From: a virus
DNA length: 35,653 nucleotides
Strand: one strand, 5' to 3'
IMG/VR virus record: IMGVR_UViG_3300033144_002296
Span: 1-35,653 of that record
Position numbers and translations under genes: made by a program. The notes beneath the pieces were generated by a model. That model saw nothing but the letters and a program-made list of their open reading frames with translations. It did no database searches and was not told where the DNA came from. Shown here in pieces: positions 9,004 through 16,332 of this stretch; position 1 is the first letter of the stretch, and each line of letters begins with the position of its first letter.

Positions 9004-9939
9004 ATGGACATGACACCTAAAGGATTCGGTCTACCTAAAACTCTGTGGCGCCAACTATTAAAATTTAGAAACAAAACTGTCAAGTACTGTGCATCAGATG
9101 ACATGTTTAGACACATGGCATTCTACAATTCATATATGGAACTACATCCTGAGAGAGATTTTGACTACACGTTCAACTCATGGGGATTTCGTGCAGACTA
9201 TAATTACGAAGACTTAAATGTAGACGGAGAAAAAGCAAAGATCATTTTGGCTATCGGTGATAGTTTTACTATGAACGTAGGTGGCCCTTTAGAACATAGT
9301 TGGCCTAGTCAATTACAAGAACGATGTAATATTCCAATTCTTAACGGTGGAGTTGATGGATTAGGTCCTGAATCATATCATCTTATTGTAGATAAAATGA
9401 GAAAGTACTTTGATGTACAACACACATTCTGTCTATTTAATTTACATGGCGGTGCAACAGCAGATCAACTTGCAGATGCTAATTCAACTGAAGCAAAGAT
9501 ACATATCTTAAAAGAATACGAATGGCCAATGGGATCAGAAATAGCATTTATTCCCCCATGGTGTTGGGACCCGGACATGCAAAAAATCCTGCATTCTCAT
9601 TTCCCTGAGGCTCATGCATATATGCGTGACTATGATTTTAAATATAAAGATATCCCTTATGAAATTTTTATATTATTATGCACACAGGAGTATCAATTAT
9701 ACTCTACACCTAGATGGCCTTCTTTAGAAGCAATCTATCATCAATTAGCGGCACACAATAATTTAGGTGATCTTATAAGTGATAGTGATGCATATTTCTT
9801 TTTACAAAAACTTATACCAAGATGTAAGAGTTATTTTTATCGCAACCGAGATTATAGACACATGAGCAAAATGGCTAATGGTATGGTTGCTGATTATTTT
9901 TACGAGAAACTAGATCCAAAATTTATAAAACTTAGATAG
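9004..9939 (+). CDS. SGNH/GDSL-hydrolase-like protein
   Basis: A 311-residue protein from ATG 9004 (a TTG start at 8980 would add 8 residues and overlap the previous gene). AIGDSFTM around residue 87 is the block I GDS motif; LNGGVDGLGPESY may supply the glycine block, and RDYRHMS near the C-terminus fits the D-x-x-H block V. SGNH enzymes are esterases or lipases, or deacylases of glycans. There is no signal peptide, so it probably acts inside the cell. The substrate is unknown. A second, unrelated SGNH-like gene lies at 25296-26135. Confidence 0.7.
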   Translation: MDMTPKGFGLPKTLWRQLLKFRNKTVKYCASDDMFRHMAFYNSYMELHPERDFDYTFNSWGFRADYNYEDLNVDGEKAKIILAIGDSFTMNVGGPLEHSWPSQLQERCNIPILNGGVDGLGPESYHLIVDKMRKYFDVQHTFCLFNLHGGATADQLADANSTEAKIHILKEYEWPMGSEIAFIPPWCWDPDMQKILHSHFPEAHAYMRDYDFKYKDIPYEIFILLCTQEYQLYSTPRWPSLEAIYHQLAAHNNLGDLISDSDAYFFLQKLIPRCKSYFYRNRDYRHMSKMANGMVADYFYEKLDPKFIKLR

Positions 9940-9959
9940 TTAATAAGGGGACATATCTA

Positions 9960-10082
9960 ATGAGTGCGAGTAGACGTAGGTTTTCAAATCGGTTGCGTTC
10001 CAACCAACAAAGGAATCGTAGAGTTCAGTTATTGAATAAAAAGAAAGAAAATAAAACGGTGATTAAGTTAAAAGAATCTTAA
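9960..10082 (+). CDS. Small arginine/lysine-rich protein (40 residues)
   Basis: A 40-codon ORF starting MSASRRRFSNRLRSNQQRNR with an AAGGGG site nearby and no other gene on either strand. More than a third of its residues are basic. It could bind nucleic acid, but nothing more can be read from it. Position and ribosome binding site support it as a real gene. Confidence 0.55.
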   Translation: MSASRRRFSNRLRSNQQRNRRVQLLNKKKENKTVIKLKES

Positions 10083-10154
10083 TTCTCTAAAGGACACACT
10101 CTGTTCCAAACTTTATGGATTCTTCCTGCCTTCATTATTTTATGTAATTTTTTG

Positions 10155-10200
10155 TATAATCTTATCATATGTCAAAAAATATTTTTACTCTTTATAAATC
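10155..10200 (+). promoter_or_regulatory. Possible promoter elements before peroxiredoxin
   Basis: A perfect TATAAT lies at 10155-10160 without a convincing -35 box, and a late-type TATAAATC lies at 10193-10200, 38 bases before the start codon. Either could drive the peroxiredoxin gene. Confidence 0.4.
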
Positions 10201-10238
10201 AAGTAAATACTACACAATAACTTATTTAGGAGAACATA

Positions 10239-10760
10239 TTGAAAACAGTAGGCGATAAATTTCCCGCATTCTCATTGCCGGGTATTGATGAAAATAACGA
10301 GTTTGTCCAAGTAGACATACATGAAAATTACACACCACACAAAAAAGATTGGTCTGTAGTTTATTTTTATCCTAAAGACTTTACGTTTGTTTGTCCAACA
10401 GAGATTGCTGGTATGGACGTTTTAGCAGAACATGCTAATGTTGTTGGTATCTCAGGCGACAATGAGTTTTGTAAACTTGCATGGAAGAAAGAGAATGCAT
10501 TGATAGGCGGTATCAATCACACTCTAGCCGCAGACTGCGGACTAGCATTATCACGTGAATTAGGTATTGTACATGAAGAAGCAGGTGTTTGTTATAGAGC
10601 AACGTTTATCTTTGATAAAGACAGAACTATTCAACATGCATCGATCAATGCACTAGATACAGGCAGAAATGCAGATGAAGTATTAAGAACACTTAAAGCA
10701 TTACAAGCAGGTGGATTAACTGGTTGTGCTTGGGACGAAGGCGACGAATTATTAGGTTAA
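10239..10760 (+). CDS. Peroxiredoxin (AhpC/TSA family, 2-Cys)
   Basis: Reduces hydrogen peroxide and organic peroxides. The peroxidatic cysteine is C52 in DFTFVCPTEI, the active-site Arg is in CYRATFIF, and the likely resolving cysteine is C163 in GLTGCAWDEGDE. The length of 173 residues is slightly shorter than typical AhpC (about 187). The start is TTG, chosen because TTAGGAGAA lies 6-9 bases upstream. It ends 4 bases into the convergent radical SAM gene with no terminator between. It would protect phage replication or the oxygen-sensitive Fe-S enzymes encoded nearby; that role is inferred. Confidence 0.94.
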   Translation: MKTVGDKFPAFSLPGIDENNEFVQVDIHENYTPHKKDWSVVYFYPKDFTFVCPTEIAGMDVLAEHANVVGISGDNEFCKLAWKKENALIGGINHTLAADCGLALSRELGIVHEEAGVCYRATFIFDKDRTIQHASINALDTGRNADEVLRTLKALQAGGLTGCAWDEGDELLG

Positions 10761-11896
10761 ATATATTGATGTGCAAAGGCATCGTTTGATCCACATGTCT
10801 TTGCACACACTTGAAGTTTACCGTCATTACATGTAGACTTACTCCAACTATCTTCAATCAGATCAAAGTATCCACTCTCTAAAATTTCTTCAATCGTATA
10901 ATTAAGGGCATTGATTTTGTCTTTTCCTACTTCATTAATTACAGACCATATCTGACTACCTTTAGGCGTATGATACCAATTATACATTTGACCTGCTACC
11001 CAACAGCAAGGTTGTAGTATTCCTTCAGCACTTACATATACACTTTTTTCTTCTTTTACTTTGCAAGTAACGGGTGTAGAGTCGTAATGTTGTTGTACAG
11101 GAGACCTAGAATCAAATAATTCTGGGTTTAATTTGCCTAATAAATCTTCTTTTTTTGTTGGAAATATGATGTCTTTTTCTTCGGCTATACTCGACATCTC
11201 TTTAGTGTATAAGTTGTCGTAGGCCGCCCCTCTGGGCTCTCTAATGACGATTTCAGAGCCATGTCTGTCGATTGTTTTGATGTATGACTTAGTGCTTCCA
11301 GACACACTAGAAAAGAATCTACTAGATGTTTTTACTTGAAACTTTTGGAAACCCATTTGCTCTGCAAGTCTTCTGGCCTCTTCTACCTGATGTTCATTGT
11401 GTTCAAAAACTATATACTCCCAATGAGCATTTCCACCGGCATCAATAAACGATCCTGCGTTTTCTATAATCTTTTCCCATATTGTGTTTTTACGATACAA
11501 ATAATTAGTATCTTCTAATCCGTCGATGCTAAAAATTACATATCCGTTACCTATTATTTCTGCTAATTCTTTCCACCATTGTTTAGGTCTTGCAGAACCA
11601 TTCGTATTCATGCTCAAATATATTGTTGGATTAACTTCTCTAAAATATTTGAATACTCTTAATGTATCTTTTGCAACAATAGGATCTCCGTAGTTACCAC
11701 ACATATACATATGCGTAATTTGTTTAATAAACTCAGTAGGGAATATAGTAATAATATCATTGAGAGATAATTCGGCATTTTGTAGCCATGGATTATCTTC
11801 TCCGCCGTTTATATTTCTTGCACACATAGGACATGCCGCATTACATTTTTCTGTAATTTCTAAATGAACTGTCTTAATGTCTGCATAATCGTACAT
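10757..11896 (-). CDS. Radical SAM protein with C-terminal cysteine (SPASM/twitch-like) region
   Basis: A 379-residue protein. CNAACPMC at residues 18-25 supplies the three cysteines for the 4Fe-4S cluster that cleaves SAM. NTNGSARP and FSIDGLEDTNYLYRK match the barrel strands that bind SAM. The last 110 residues hold a further set (TCK, PCCW, TCNDGKLQVCAKTCG), typical of an auxiliary Fe-S cluster domain. Such enzymes often modify peptides or cofactors, but the substrate is unknown. Its ATG overlaps the upstream methyltransferase stop by one base (TAATG), so the two are coupled. Confidence 0.9.
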   Translation of the reverse strand: MYDYADIKTVHLEITEKCNAACPMCARNINGGEDNPWLQNAELSLNDIITIFPTEFIKQITHMYMCGNYGDPIVAKDTLRVFKYFREVNPTIYLSMNTNGSARPKQWWKELAEIIGNGYVIFSIDGLEDTNYLYRKNTIWEKIIENAGSFIDAGGNAHWEYIVFEHNEHQVEEARRLAEQMGFQKFQVKTSSRFFSSVSGSTKSYIKTIDRHGSEIVIREPRGAAYDNLYTKEMSSIAEEKDIIFPTKKEDLLGKLNPELFDSRSPVQQHYDSTPVTCKVKEEKSVYVSAEGILQPCCWVAGQMYNWYHTPKGSQIWSVINEVGKDKINALNYTIEEILESGYFDLIEDSWSKSTCNDGKLQVCAKTCGSNDAFAHQYI

Positions 11897-12447
11897 TATT
11901 TTTTTCCGATGATCATGTAACGATTGTAACTCGCACTCCCGTAATCAAAATATTTTGTTTCAGCAAATAAAAGTTCAGTAAATTGAAATCGTTCTTTTAA
12001 TGCTTCTAATGTGACACAAGGATTTGTTACTAACCACGGTTTTCTGTGTTCAGTGACATCACTTGATTGAATACAAACTAGAGCGCCAGGATCAACGTTG
12101 TTGTACCAATCGTCTTTCATATGCTCTACACTAGTGTTAATAACAACTCTATGTCCTTGCAAATTATACGTATCTGCGTTCTGACAAACGTTTCTAATTT
12201 GTGAGTTTTTGCCCAACATAAAGCCCTGACACAAAATGTCAGCGCCTCTAATCGCCTCTGAGTCAATATCTACACCTAAGATGTGCTGATACATGTCTCG
12301 GTTACGAGTTAAAAGCATAAAACCTAACATATTATACCAGCATCCAAGTATGGCAACCACGGCATCTTTTGGTATATACTGTTCAATAGTATCACATAAC
12401 CAAAGTTTGCTTTGTGTTTGCCCGTGTGAAAATGATAATAAGTCCAT
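11896..12447 (-). CDS. Probable class I SAM-dependent methyltransferase (diverged)
   Basis: A 183-residue Rossmann-type protein. VAILGCWYNMLGFML sits where motif I should be, followed by GVDIDSEAI for the ribose-binding acidic strand and VINTSVEHM for the post-motif loop. Motif I lacks the usual G-x-G-x-G, so SAM binding is probable but not certain. It is the first gene of a two-gene unit with the radical SAM enzyme. The ATG has no good ribosome binding site, and ATTAAATA lies close upstream on the minus strand, so a short-leader transcript is possible. Confidence 0.65.
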   Translation of the reverse strand: MDLLSFSHGQTQSKLWLCDTIEQYIPKDAVVAILGCWYNMLGFMLLTRNRDMYQHILGVDIDSEAIRGADILCQGFMLGKNSQIRNVCQNADTYNLQGHRVVINTSVEHMKDDWYNNVDPGALVCIQSSDVTEHRKPWLVTNPCVTLEALKERFQFTELLFAETKYFDYGSASYNRYMIIGKK

Positions 12448-12474
12448 ATATGTATTTAATGGGTAAAATATACG

Positions 12475-12503
12475 TTGACAAAAAATATTGCGGTTGATAT
12501 AAT
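12475..12503 (+). promoter_or_regulatory. Consensus sigma70 promoter of tRNA cluster 1
   Basis: TTGACA (12475-12480) and TATAAT (12498-12503) are both perfect and are separated by 17 bases. The first tRNA starts 21 bases after the -10 box. It probably drives tRNA-Thr through the flavin reductase gene, ending at the hairpin at 13738. Confidence 0.85.
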
Positions 12504-12524
12504 ATTCAATAAATATATGACATT

Positions 12525-12600
12525 GCTACCGTAACTCAGTTGGTAGAGTAACTGATTTGTAATCAGTAGGTCGTCCGTTCGAGTCGGACCGGTAGCTCCA
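12525..12600 (+). tRNA. tRNA-Thr (anticodon UGU), CCA encoded
   Basis: A complete 76-base cloverleaf. The acceptor GCTACCG pairs with CGGTAGC, the anticodon arm is CTGAT-TTGTAAT-CAG with TGT at the centre, the T arm is GTCCG-TTCGAGT-CGGAC, and the 3' CCA is encoded. Confidence 0.95.
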
Positions 12601-12616
12601 GTTTTAGAGGGATAGT

Positions 12617-12835
12617 TTGAATCTAACAGAGAAGATTAATGATAGAATGGATCAATTGCAAACCTGGATGGAAAGCAATTATCATTTAGATCATGCAGAT
12701 GAAGTCTATGAACACACTCTTTCCATTAGTAAATTTTGGTCTGTCTTATCAGAAGGAGATAGAGAGTATATACAGTGTGCCCAAGATGCATGTGAAGAAT
12801 CTACTCCGTGGGGAGATCCAAATACAAATGACTAG
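12617..12835 (+). CDS. Small acidic protein between tRNA genes, function unknown
   Basis: A 72-residue acidic, probably helical protein read from TTG 12617 with a GAGGG site upstream; ATG 12647 is an alternative that would remove 10 residues. It has no signal or membrane segment. The last base of its stop codon is the first base of tRNA-Ala, showing how tightly the cluster is packed. The family is not recognised. Confidence 0.6.
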   Translation: MNLTEKINDRMDQLQTWMESNYHLDHADEVYEHTLSISKFWSVLSEGDREYIQCAQDACEESTPWGDPNTND

Positions 12836-12910
12836 GGGCCGTAGTTCAGTTGGGAGAACGTCTGGTTTGCAACCAGAAGGTCGGCGGTTCGAACCCGCCC
12901 GGCTCCACCA
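12835..12910 (+). tRNA. tRNA-Ala (anticodon UGC), CCA encoded
   Basis: A 76-base cloverleaf. The acceptor GGGGCCG pairs with CGGCTCC (one G-U), the anticodon arm CTGGT-TTGCAAC-CAG holds TGC, the T loop is TTCGAAC, and 3' ACCA is encoded. Confidence 0.95.
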
Positions 12911-12926
12911 GTGTCATAATAGTTTT

Positions 12927-13013
12927 GCCCGAGTGGTGGAATTGGTAGACACAAGGGACTTAAAATCCCTCGACCTTACGGTCATGCCGGTTCAAGTCCG
13001 GCCTCGGGTACCA
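12927..13013 (+). tRNA. tRNA-Leu (anticodon UAA), CCA encoded
   Basis: An 87-base class II tRNA with a long variable arm (CCTTACGG). The acceptor GCCCGAG pairs with CTCGGGT, the anticodon loop holds TAA, the T arm is GCCGG-TTCAAGT-CCGGC, and CCA is encoded. The flavin reductase ATG begins 5 bases after it. Confidence 0.95.
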
Positions 13014-13018
13014 ATCAC

Positions 13019-13732
13019 ATGTTAACAGAAAACGTATTAGAAATTAAACATTGGTCTGATCGCACATTTAGTTTTACTACAACTAGAAGTGATACATTTA
13101 GATTTAACTCAGGAGAGTTTGCTATGATCGGTCAGATGGTTGATAACAAAAAAGTTATCAGAGCATATAGTGTTGTTAGTCCTCCTTGGGCAGAACACTT
13201 AGAATTTCTCAGTATTAAAAATGTAGGTCCGTTAACAAATCAAATTAGTCAACTGTCAGTAGGAGATGAAGTATTAGTGCTTCCTAAATGTACTGGTACA
13301 TTAAGAAATACGTTTCTTACAGAAGGCGGCAAAAGACTCGTATTATTAGCAACAGGAACAGGTCTTGCTCCGTTCATGTCAACTATTAGAGATATTGATT
13401 TAATAGAATCATATGATAAAATTCATTTAGTTCATAGTGTAAGAAACAGAGACGATCTTGCATATTGGTATGAATTACTGTCTGCGTTTGAAGATGAACC
13501 TGATTTACATGAGTTGCTAAAAGATAAACTAGAATACACTACACTAGTTACAGGTGAGGGAGATCAACGTATAGATGCAAGATTTATACAAGCAGATGAT
13601 CGTGTTATGGCATGTGGTAATTTACAATTCAACTATGATGTTGTTGAGTGGTGCAAAGCATTAGGTATGACTGAAGGCTCAAATAGAGAGCCTGGTCAAT
13701 TCGTTATTGAAAAAGCATTCGTGGATCAATAG
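13019..13732 (+). CDS. Ferredoxin/flavodoxin-NADP+ reductase (Fpr-like)
   Basis: An FAD enzyme that moves electrons between NAD(P)H and ferredoxin or flavodoxin. RAYS at residues 48-51 is the FAD-binding R-x-Y-S motif; ATGTGLAPFM (111-120) is the nucleotide-binding loop; MACGNLQF is the C-G motif, and the C-terminal GQFVIEKAF matches bacterial Fpr. It is 237 residues (E. coli Fpr has 248) and ends without the usual C-terminal aromatic residues, which may affect NADP(H) handling. The start follows tRNA-Leu by 5 bases with no clear ribosome binding site, so tRNA processing may create its 5' end. Confidence 0.9.
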   Translation: MLTENVLEIKHWSDRTFSFTTTRSDTFRFNSGEFAMIGQMVDNKKVIRAYSVVSPPWAEHLEFLSIKNVGPLTNQISQLSVGDEVLVLPKCTGTLRNTFLTEGGKRLVLLATGTGLAPFMSTIRDIDLIESYDKIHLVHSVRNRDDLAYWYELLSAFEDEPDLHELLKDKLEYTTLVTGEGDQRIDARFIQADDRVMACGNLQFNYDVVEWCKALGMTEGSNREPGQFVIEKAFVDQ

Positions 13733-13737
13733 CCAAT

Positions 13738-13763
13738 AAAAAGCAGACCGAAGTCTGCTTTTT
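13738..13763. terminator. Bidirectional rho-independent terminator
   Basis: A perfect 11-base-pair stem, AAAAAGCAGAC and GTCTGCTTTTT, with a CGAA tetraloop. It sits between the convergent reductase gene (+) and small membrane protein gene (-) and has a T run on both strands. Confidence 0.9.
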
Positions 13764-13775
13764 AATATTCTAAAT

Positions 13776-13997
13776 TTACTCTTTCGTAAATAAATGAATT
13801 AGTATGATTGCTACTAGTAGTCCAACTAACCCTTGTTGTCCAAGAGTGTTAACTAAGTTTAGCAATCCGCCGACAACATCGACACCCATTAGGTCACCGA
13901 ATAGAATGCCTGCTAAAACACCAAGACCTAATAGGCCCATAAAGATGTTAGTTAGTCCTTTGACCAAGTCATTGACTATTGCTATTACATTATTCAT
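13776..13997 (-). CDS. Small glycine-rich membrane protein with two hydrophobic segments
   Basis: A 73-residue protein with hydrophobic stretches at about residues 15-40 (glycine-rich, GLLGLGVLAGILFGDL) and 52-70 (GLVGLLVAIILIHLF), ending in charged TKE. The start has a strong GAGGAGGA site. A perfect TATAAATA lies 64 bases upstream, implying late expression. The size and topology would allow a holin or small virion membrane protein, but nothing decides between them. Confidence 0.7.
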   Translation of the reverse strand: MNNVIAIVNDLVKGLTNIFMGLLGLGVLAGILFGDLMGVDVVGGLLNLVNTLGQQGLVGLLVAIILIHLFTKE

Positions 13998-14061
13998 ATT
14001 GAGTCCTCCTCAAATATTTGCATTATTGCATTTCCTCACTAATATTTAGTGGATTTCAGGC

Positions 14062-14069
14062 TATTTATA
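14062..14069 (-). promoter_or_regulatory. T4-type late promoter motif (TATAAATA)
   Basis: A perfect TATAAATA on the minus strand, 64 bases before the small membrane protein start, in the otherwise empty 14000-14120 gap. Confidence 0.55.
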
Positions 14070-14120
14070 AAGAAGTATACTTAAATCCTTGGATTTAGTA
14101 GGAAAAAACGGGTAAAAAAC

Positions 14121-14750
14121 TTATAATTTTCTAATAACCCACATCTTAGACTCTGCTGTAGCATTGTTTTCAGGTAACACAACGAATGGTTCTGTAACTT
14201 CATCAACAACAACTATGTTGTCTTTTTCTAATTGCAATATTTTATCAGCAAAACCATATGACTCATAGATGTTTGTACCTATAGAACAAATTAAATGTCC
14301 ACCTTTGTTTAATATTCTAAACACTTCATCTAATATTTCTGCTCTCATATGTCCTCTACAAAAGAAGCCAGTACACATGATTGCATCAATCACATTTGAA
14401 TCGATCATGTCTATCGGCTTTTTTAAATTTGCTTCAGTAAGGCTTATGTATATATTTTTGCTTTCTGCTTTTGCTAACATGTCTGTAGAGTAATCAATAC
14501 CATGTATGTTTCTATATCCTACTTCATGTAAACTCTTTCCTACGTAACCTGAACCGCATCCTAAGTCTAAAACTTTAGATGTTTGATCAACATACTTTGG
14601 AAATAATTCTACAATGTAATTATTGTATGCATAACCCATCTCTACCATCTCGTCATCATAACATTCTGACCATCCTGTATATAGGTTTTTTAATTTTGTA
14701 TTGTCTGATTCGTCATACGTGACTTTCAGCCAATTAACTTTTTCTGTCAT
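14121..14750 (-). CDS. Class I SAM-dependent methyltransferase
   Basis: A 209-residue methyltransferase. VLDLGCGSGYVGKSL is a complete motif I for SAM; HGIDYSTDML supplies the acidic ribose ligand, and DAIMCTGFF and LNKGGHLICSI give the later strands. It resembles the small-molecule type rather than DNA methyltransferases, since no N/D-P-P-Y or catalytic PC motif is seen. The start has AAGGAGA and a perfect TATAAATA 28 bases upstream. The substrate is unknown. Confidence 0.9.
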   Translation of the reverse strand: MTEKVNWLKVTYDESDNTKLKNLYTGWSECYDDEMVEMGYAYNNYIVELFPKYVDQTSKVLDLGCGSGYVGKSLHEVGYRNIHGIDYSTDMLAKAESKNIYISLTEANLKKPIDMIDSNVIDAIMCTGFFCRGHMRAEILDEVFRILNKGGHLICSIGTNIYESYGFADKILQLEKDNIVVVDEVTEPFVVLPENNATAESKMWVIRKL

Positions 14751-14778
14751 ATTTCTCCTTATATTATGTATTCTTTGT

Positions 14779-14786
14779 TATTTATA
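14779..14786 (-). promoter_or_regulatory. T4-type late promoter motif (TATAAATA)
   Basis: A perfect TATAAATA on the minus strand with its 3' end 28 bases before the methyltransferase ATG; spacing allows a short leader carrying the ribosome binding site. Confidence 0.65.
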
Positions 14787-14925
14787 ATGTAATTAAGTTG
14801 CTCTAAATTATTGTAATAATACGGTTTTTAGATATAATACTATTTAAAACCCCGTTTTTTGACTAAATAATAACACGGGAATGCATTCAGCACCCCGTAT
14901 AGTGAAATCTAATGGAGGAAACAAT

Positions 14926-15081
14926 ATGGATTTTCAAACACTACTAGCAATTGCAATTATTGCCGGCGTTGTGTTCCTTGTTGCTAAAAAACGCAAGGGC
15001 AAAAGTTCAGGTGGTTCCAAACGTGCTAAATCAGGCGCAGGCGGTACAATCTCTAAATATAAAAAAACACATCGCAAGTAA
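14926..15081 (+). CDS. Small bitopic membrane peptide with basic tail (51 residues)
   Basis: Starting at ATG 14926, behind a GGAGGA site, it has one transmembrane segment (TLLAIAIIAGVVFLVA, residues 5-20) followed by a strongly basic Lys/Arg/Gly/Ser tail. The positive-inside rule puts the tail in the cytoplasm. A longer reading from 14881 lacks a ribosome binding site. It could be a membrane anchor or an inner-membrane disruptor; the function is unknown. Confidence 0.65.
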   Translation: MDFQTLLAIAIIAGVVFLVAKKRKGKSSGGSKRAKSGAGGTISKYKKTHRK

Positions 15082-15095
15082 GAACTAACCCATCT

Positions 15096-15103
15096 TATAA
15101 ATA
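15096..15103 (+). promoter_or_regulatory. T4-type late promoter motif (TATAAATA)
   Basis: A perfect TATAAATA 30 bases before the porin ATG, with an AAAGGAG site between. Confidence 0.65.
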
Positions 15104-15133
15104 ATAATATTGCTACATGCAAAGGAGAAAAAT

Positions 15134-15790
15134 ATGTTAGAAAACATAAAGGGCCTTATTTCGGCTCATTTCGATAACGTAATAAAATTAGTGATAGCAC
15201 TATCACTAGTTTGTATTGCATCAGGTGTCAACGCCGCTCCAACAATGAGCGGGACTGTTGGCGTATCATCAGACTATATCTTCAGAGGTCAGTCACAGCA
15301 CATAGGTAACCATCAACTTTCTGCAAGTTTAGATGCAGAATGGTTAGGTATGTATGGAAGTGTATGGGCATCAGAAGTAGACTTCGGTGATGGCAAAGCC
15401 ACACACGAAATCGATACTGTTATTGGTCTTAAAAAAGACTGGGAACATATTGGTTTTAACGTAGCCTATATAGATTACGCATATAGAGGCGATTCGTCTT
15501 TAGACCGCGAAGAAATATTATTGTCTGCAACCCTAGCCGGTGTTACAATGTCGCATTTTATGGGACAAGACGAAGCACCAGACTACACAGAATTTTCAAC
15601 TGGCCTTTTAAAGGTAGTTGATCTGGCGTATGGCGACAGAGAAGGCATAGGAACACATTGGTCAATTTCAAGAGGATTTGATTTGGCGAAAGGTCGTGTA
15701 TCTGTAGGTTGGACAGAATTTTCTGCTGATGATAACTCAGGACATTTAGATGAAGATAATTTATACGTAAGTTACATCTACACGTTCTAA
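15134..15790 (+). CDS. TorF-family-like outer-membrane beta-barrel porin with signal peptide
   Basis: A 218-residue protein from ATG 15134 (AAAGGAG site). Residues 15-34 form a signal peptide core with a likely cut after GVNA. The mature start SGTVGVSSDYIFRGQSQ is the hallmark of the TorF/TIGR02001 putative porin family. Alternating amphipathic strands follow, and the protein ends YVSYIYTF with the C-terminal Phe used by the BAM machinery. It should insert in the host outer membrane. A late motif precedes it and a hairpin terminator follows, so it is its own transcription unit. Confidence 0.85.
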   Translation: MLENIKGLISAHFDNVIKLVIALSLVCIASGVNAAPTMSGTVGVSSDYIFRGQSQHIGNHQLSASLDAEWLGMYGSVWASEVDFGDGKATHEIDTVIGLKKDWEHIGFNVAYIDYAYRGDSSLDREEILLSATLAGVTMSHFMGQDEAPDYTEFSTGLLKVVDLAYGDREGIGTHWSISRGFDLAKGRVSVGWTEFSADDNSGHLDEDNLYVSYIYTF

Positions 15791-15806
15791 GTTAGTTAAG
15801 AACATA

Positions 15807-15838
15807 GGGCGCCTCTCAATCGATTGGCGCCTTTTTTT
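15807..15838 (+). terminator. Rho-independent terminator after porin gene
   Basis: GGCGCC at 15808-15813 pairs with GGCGCC at 15826-15831 around a 12-base loop, followed by seven T residues. It lies 17 bases past the porin stop. Confidence 0.85.
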
Positions 15839-15868
15839 GTGGATAAAATATACTTTTTGTTTTCCAGG

Positions 15869-15876
15869 GATAAATA
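15869..15876 (+). promoter_or_regulatory. Late-type promoter motif (GATAAATA)
   Basis: GATAAATA, one base from the T4 late consensus, lies between the porin terminator and the cluster of tiny membrane ORFs. TTATAAAT and TTTATAAG occur further downstream and could also serve. Confidence 0.45.
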
Positions 15877-15940
15877 GAGTCGAAACATTTATAACCTCAC
15901 GTTATAAATTATTATTAATCACATTTATAAGGGTAATACC

Positions 15941-16042
15941 ATGACAGGGCGACAAAAAGAGGGAGTAGCGGACAAGTTAGAATTGTTTTGCTTGATTACT
16001 CTATTTTGTATTTCTATTATGGCTATTAGTCCATTAGCATGA
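15941..16042 (+). CDS. Tiny membrane protein, 33 residues (cluster member 1)
   Basis: An ORF reading MTGRQKEGVADKLELFCLIT and on, with one hydrophobic segment over residues 14-33. An AAGGG site is about 10 bases upstream. It is the first of five short ORFs in a row on this strand, all with hydrophobic segments. No family is recognised. Confidence 0.5.
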   Translation: MTGRQKEGVADKLELFCLITLFCISIMAISPLA

Positions 16043-16063
16043 ACATACACACAGAGAAATATT

Positions 16064-16204
16064 ATGATGATAAAAACTATTAGGTTAAGTTTCTATTCGA
16101 TGTTAATGGTATCTTTACACATCATGGATAATGGTGGGGCAGGTATCTATTCAACATTAAGACAAGTACAACAATCACAGATTAGACATACAGGAGTATT
16201 ATGA
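16064..16204 (+). CDS. Tiny ORF, 46 residues (cluster member 2)
   Basis: It starts with tandem ATGs at 16064 and has a weak upstream AGAG site. The N-terminal half is mildly hydrophobic (SFYSMLMVSLHIM) and the C-terminal half is polar and Gln-rich. Its stop overlaps the next ATG as ATGA. Coding status rests on that overlap and on the absence of any other gene here. Confidence 0.4.
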   Translation: MMIKTIRLSFYSMLMVSLHIMDNGGAGIYSTLRQVQQSQIRHTGVL

Positions 16205-16332
16205 ATACTATTAAATTAGTAATAGACAAGTCAGGCATTTTCAAAAAGATAGATCAAAAAGTAGAAGCATTATGTTATGCATTGCTTTGGTCATCTATGT
16301 TTGTTTGCATGGCTCAAATCGCATACATATAA
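16201..16332 (+). CDS. Tiny membrane protein, 43 residues (cluster member 3)
   Basis: Begins at the ATGA overlap with member 2; AGGAGT lies 6 bases upstream. Basic residues at 10-20 precede a hydrophobic segment (LCYALLWSSMFVCMAQIAYI), which suggests a single membrane span at the C-terminus. It ends TAATG, sharing one base with the next start. Confidence 0.5.
   Translation: MNTIKLVIDKSGIFKKIDQKVEALCYALLWSSMFVCMAQIAYI

Noticed and set aside
12693-13025. 110-codon plus-strand frame across tRNA-Ala and tRNA-Leu
   Set aside because: Runs through two complete tRNA genes and into the flavin reductase start; its peptide is translated tRNA sequence.
13776-13997. Firm assignment of the small two-segment membrane protein as a holin
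   Set aside because: Length and topology fit, but it is not next to a hydrolase or spanin gene and no holin motif is visible.
11896-14750. Assigning the two methyltransferase-like genes as DNA methyltransferases or an anti-restriction system
   Set aside because: Neither has a DNA-methyltransferase catalytic motif or a linked restriction gene; a small-molecule or protein substrate is more likely.
14816-14880. Promoter TTGTAA-16-TATAAT before the small bitopic peptide
   Set aside because: The -10 box is perfect but the -35 box and spacing are weak in a very AT-rich stretch; I could not separate it from chance.
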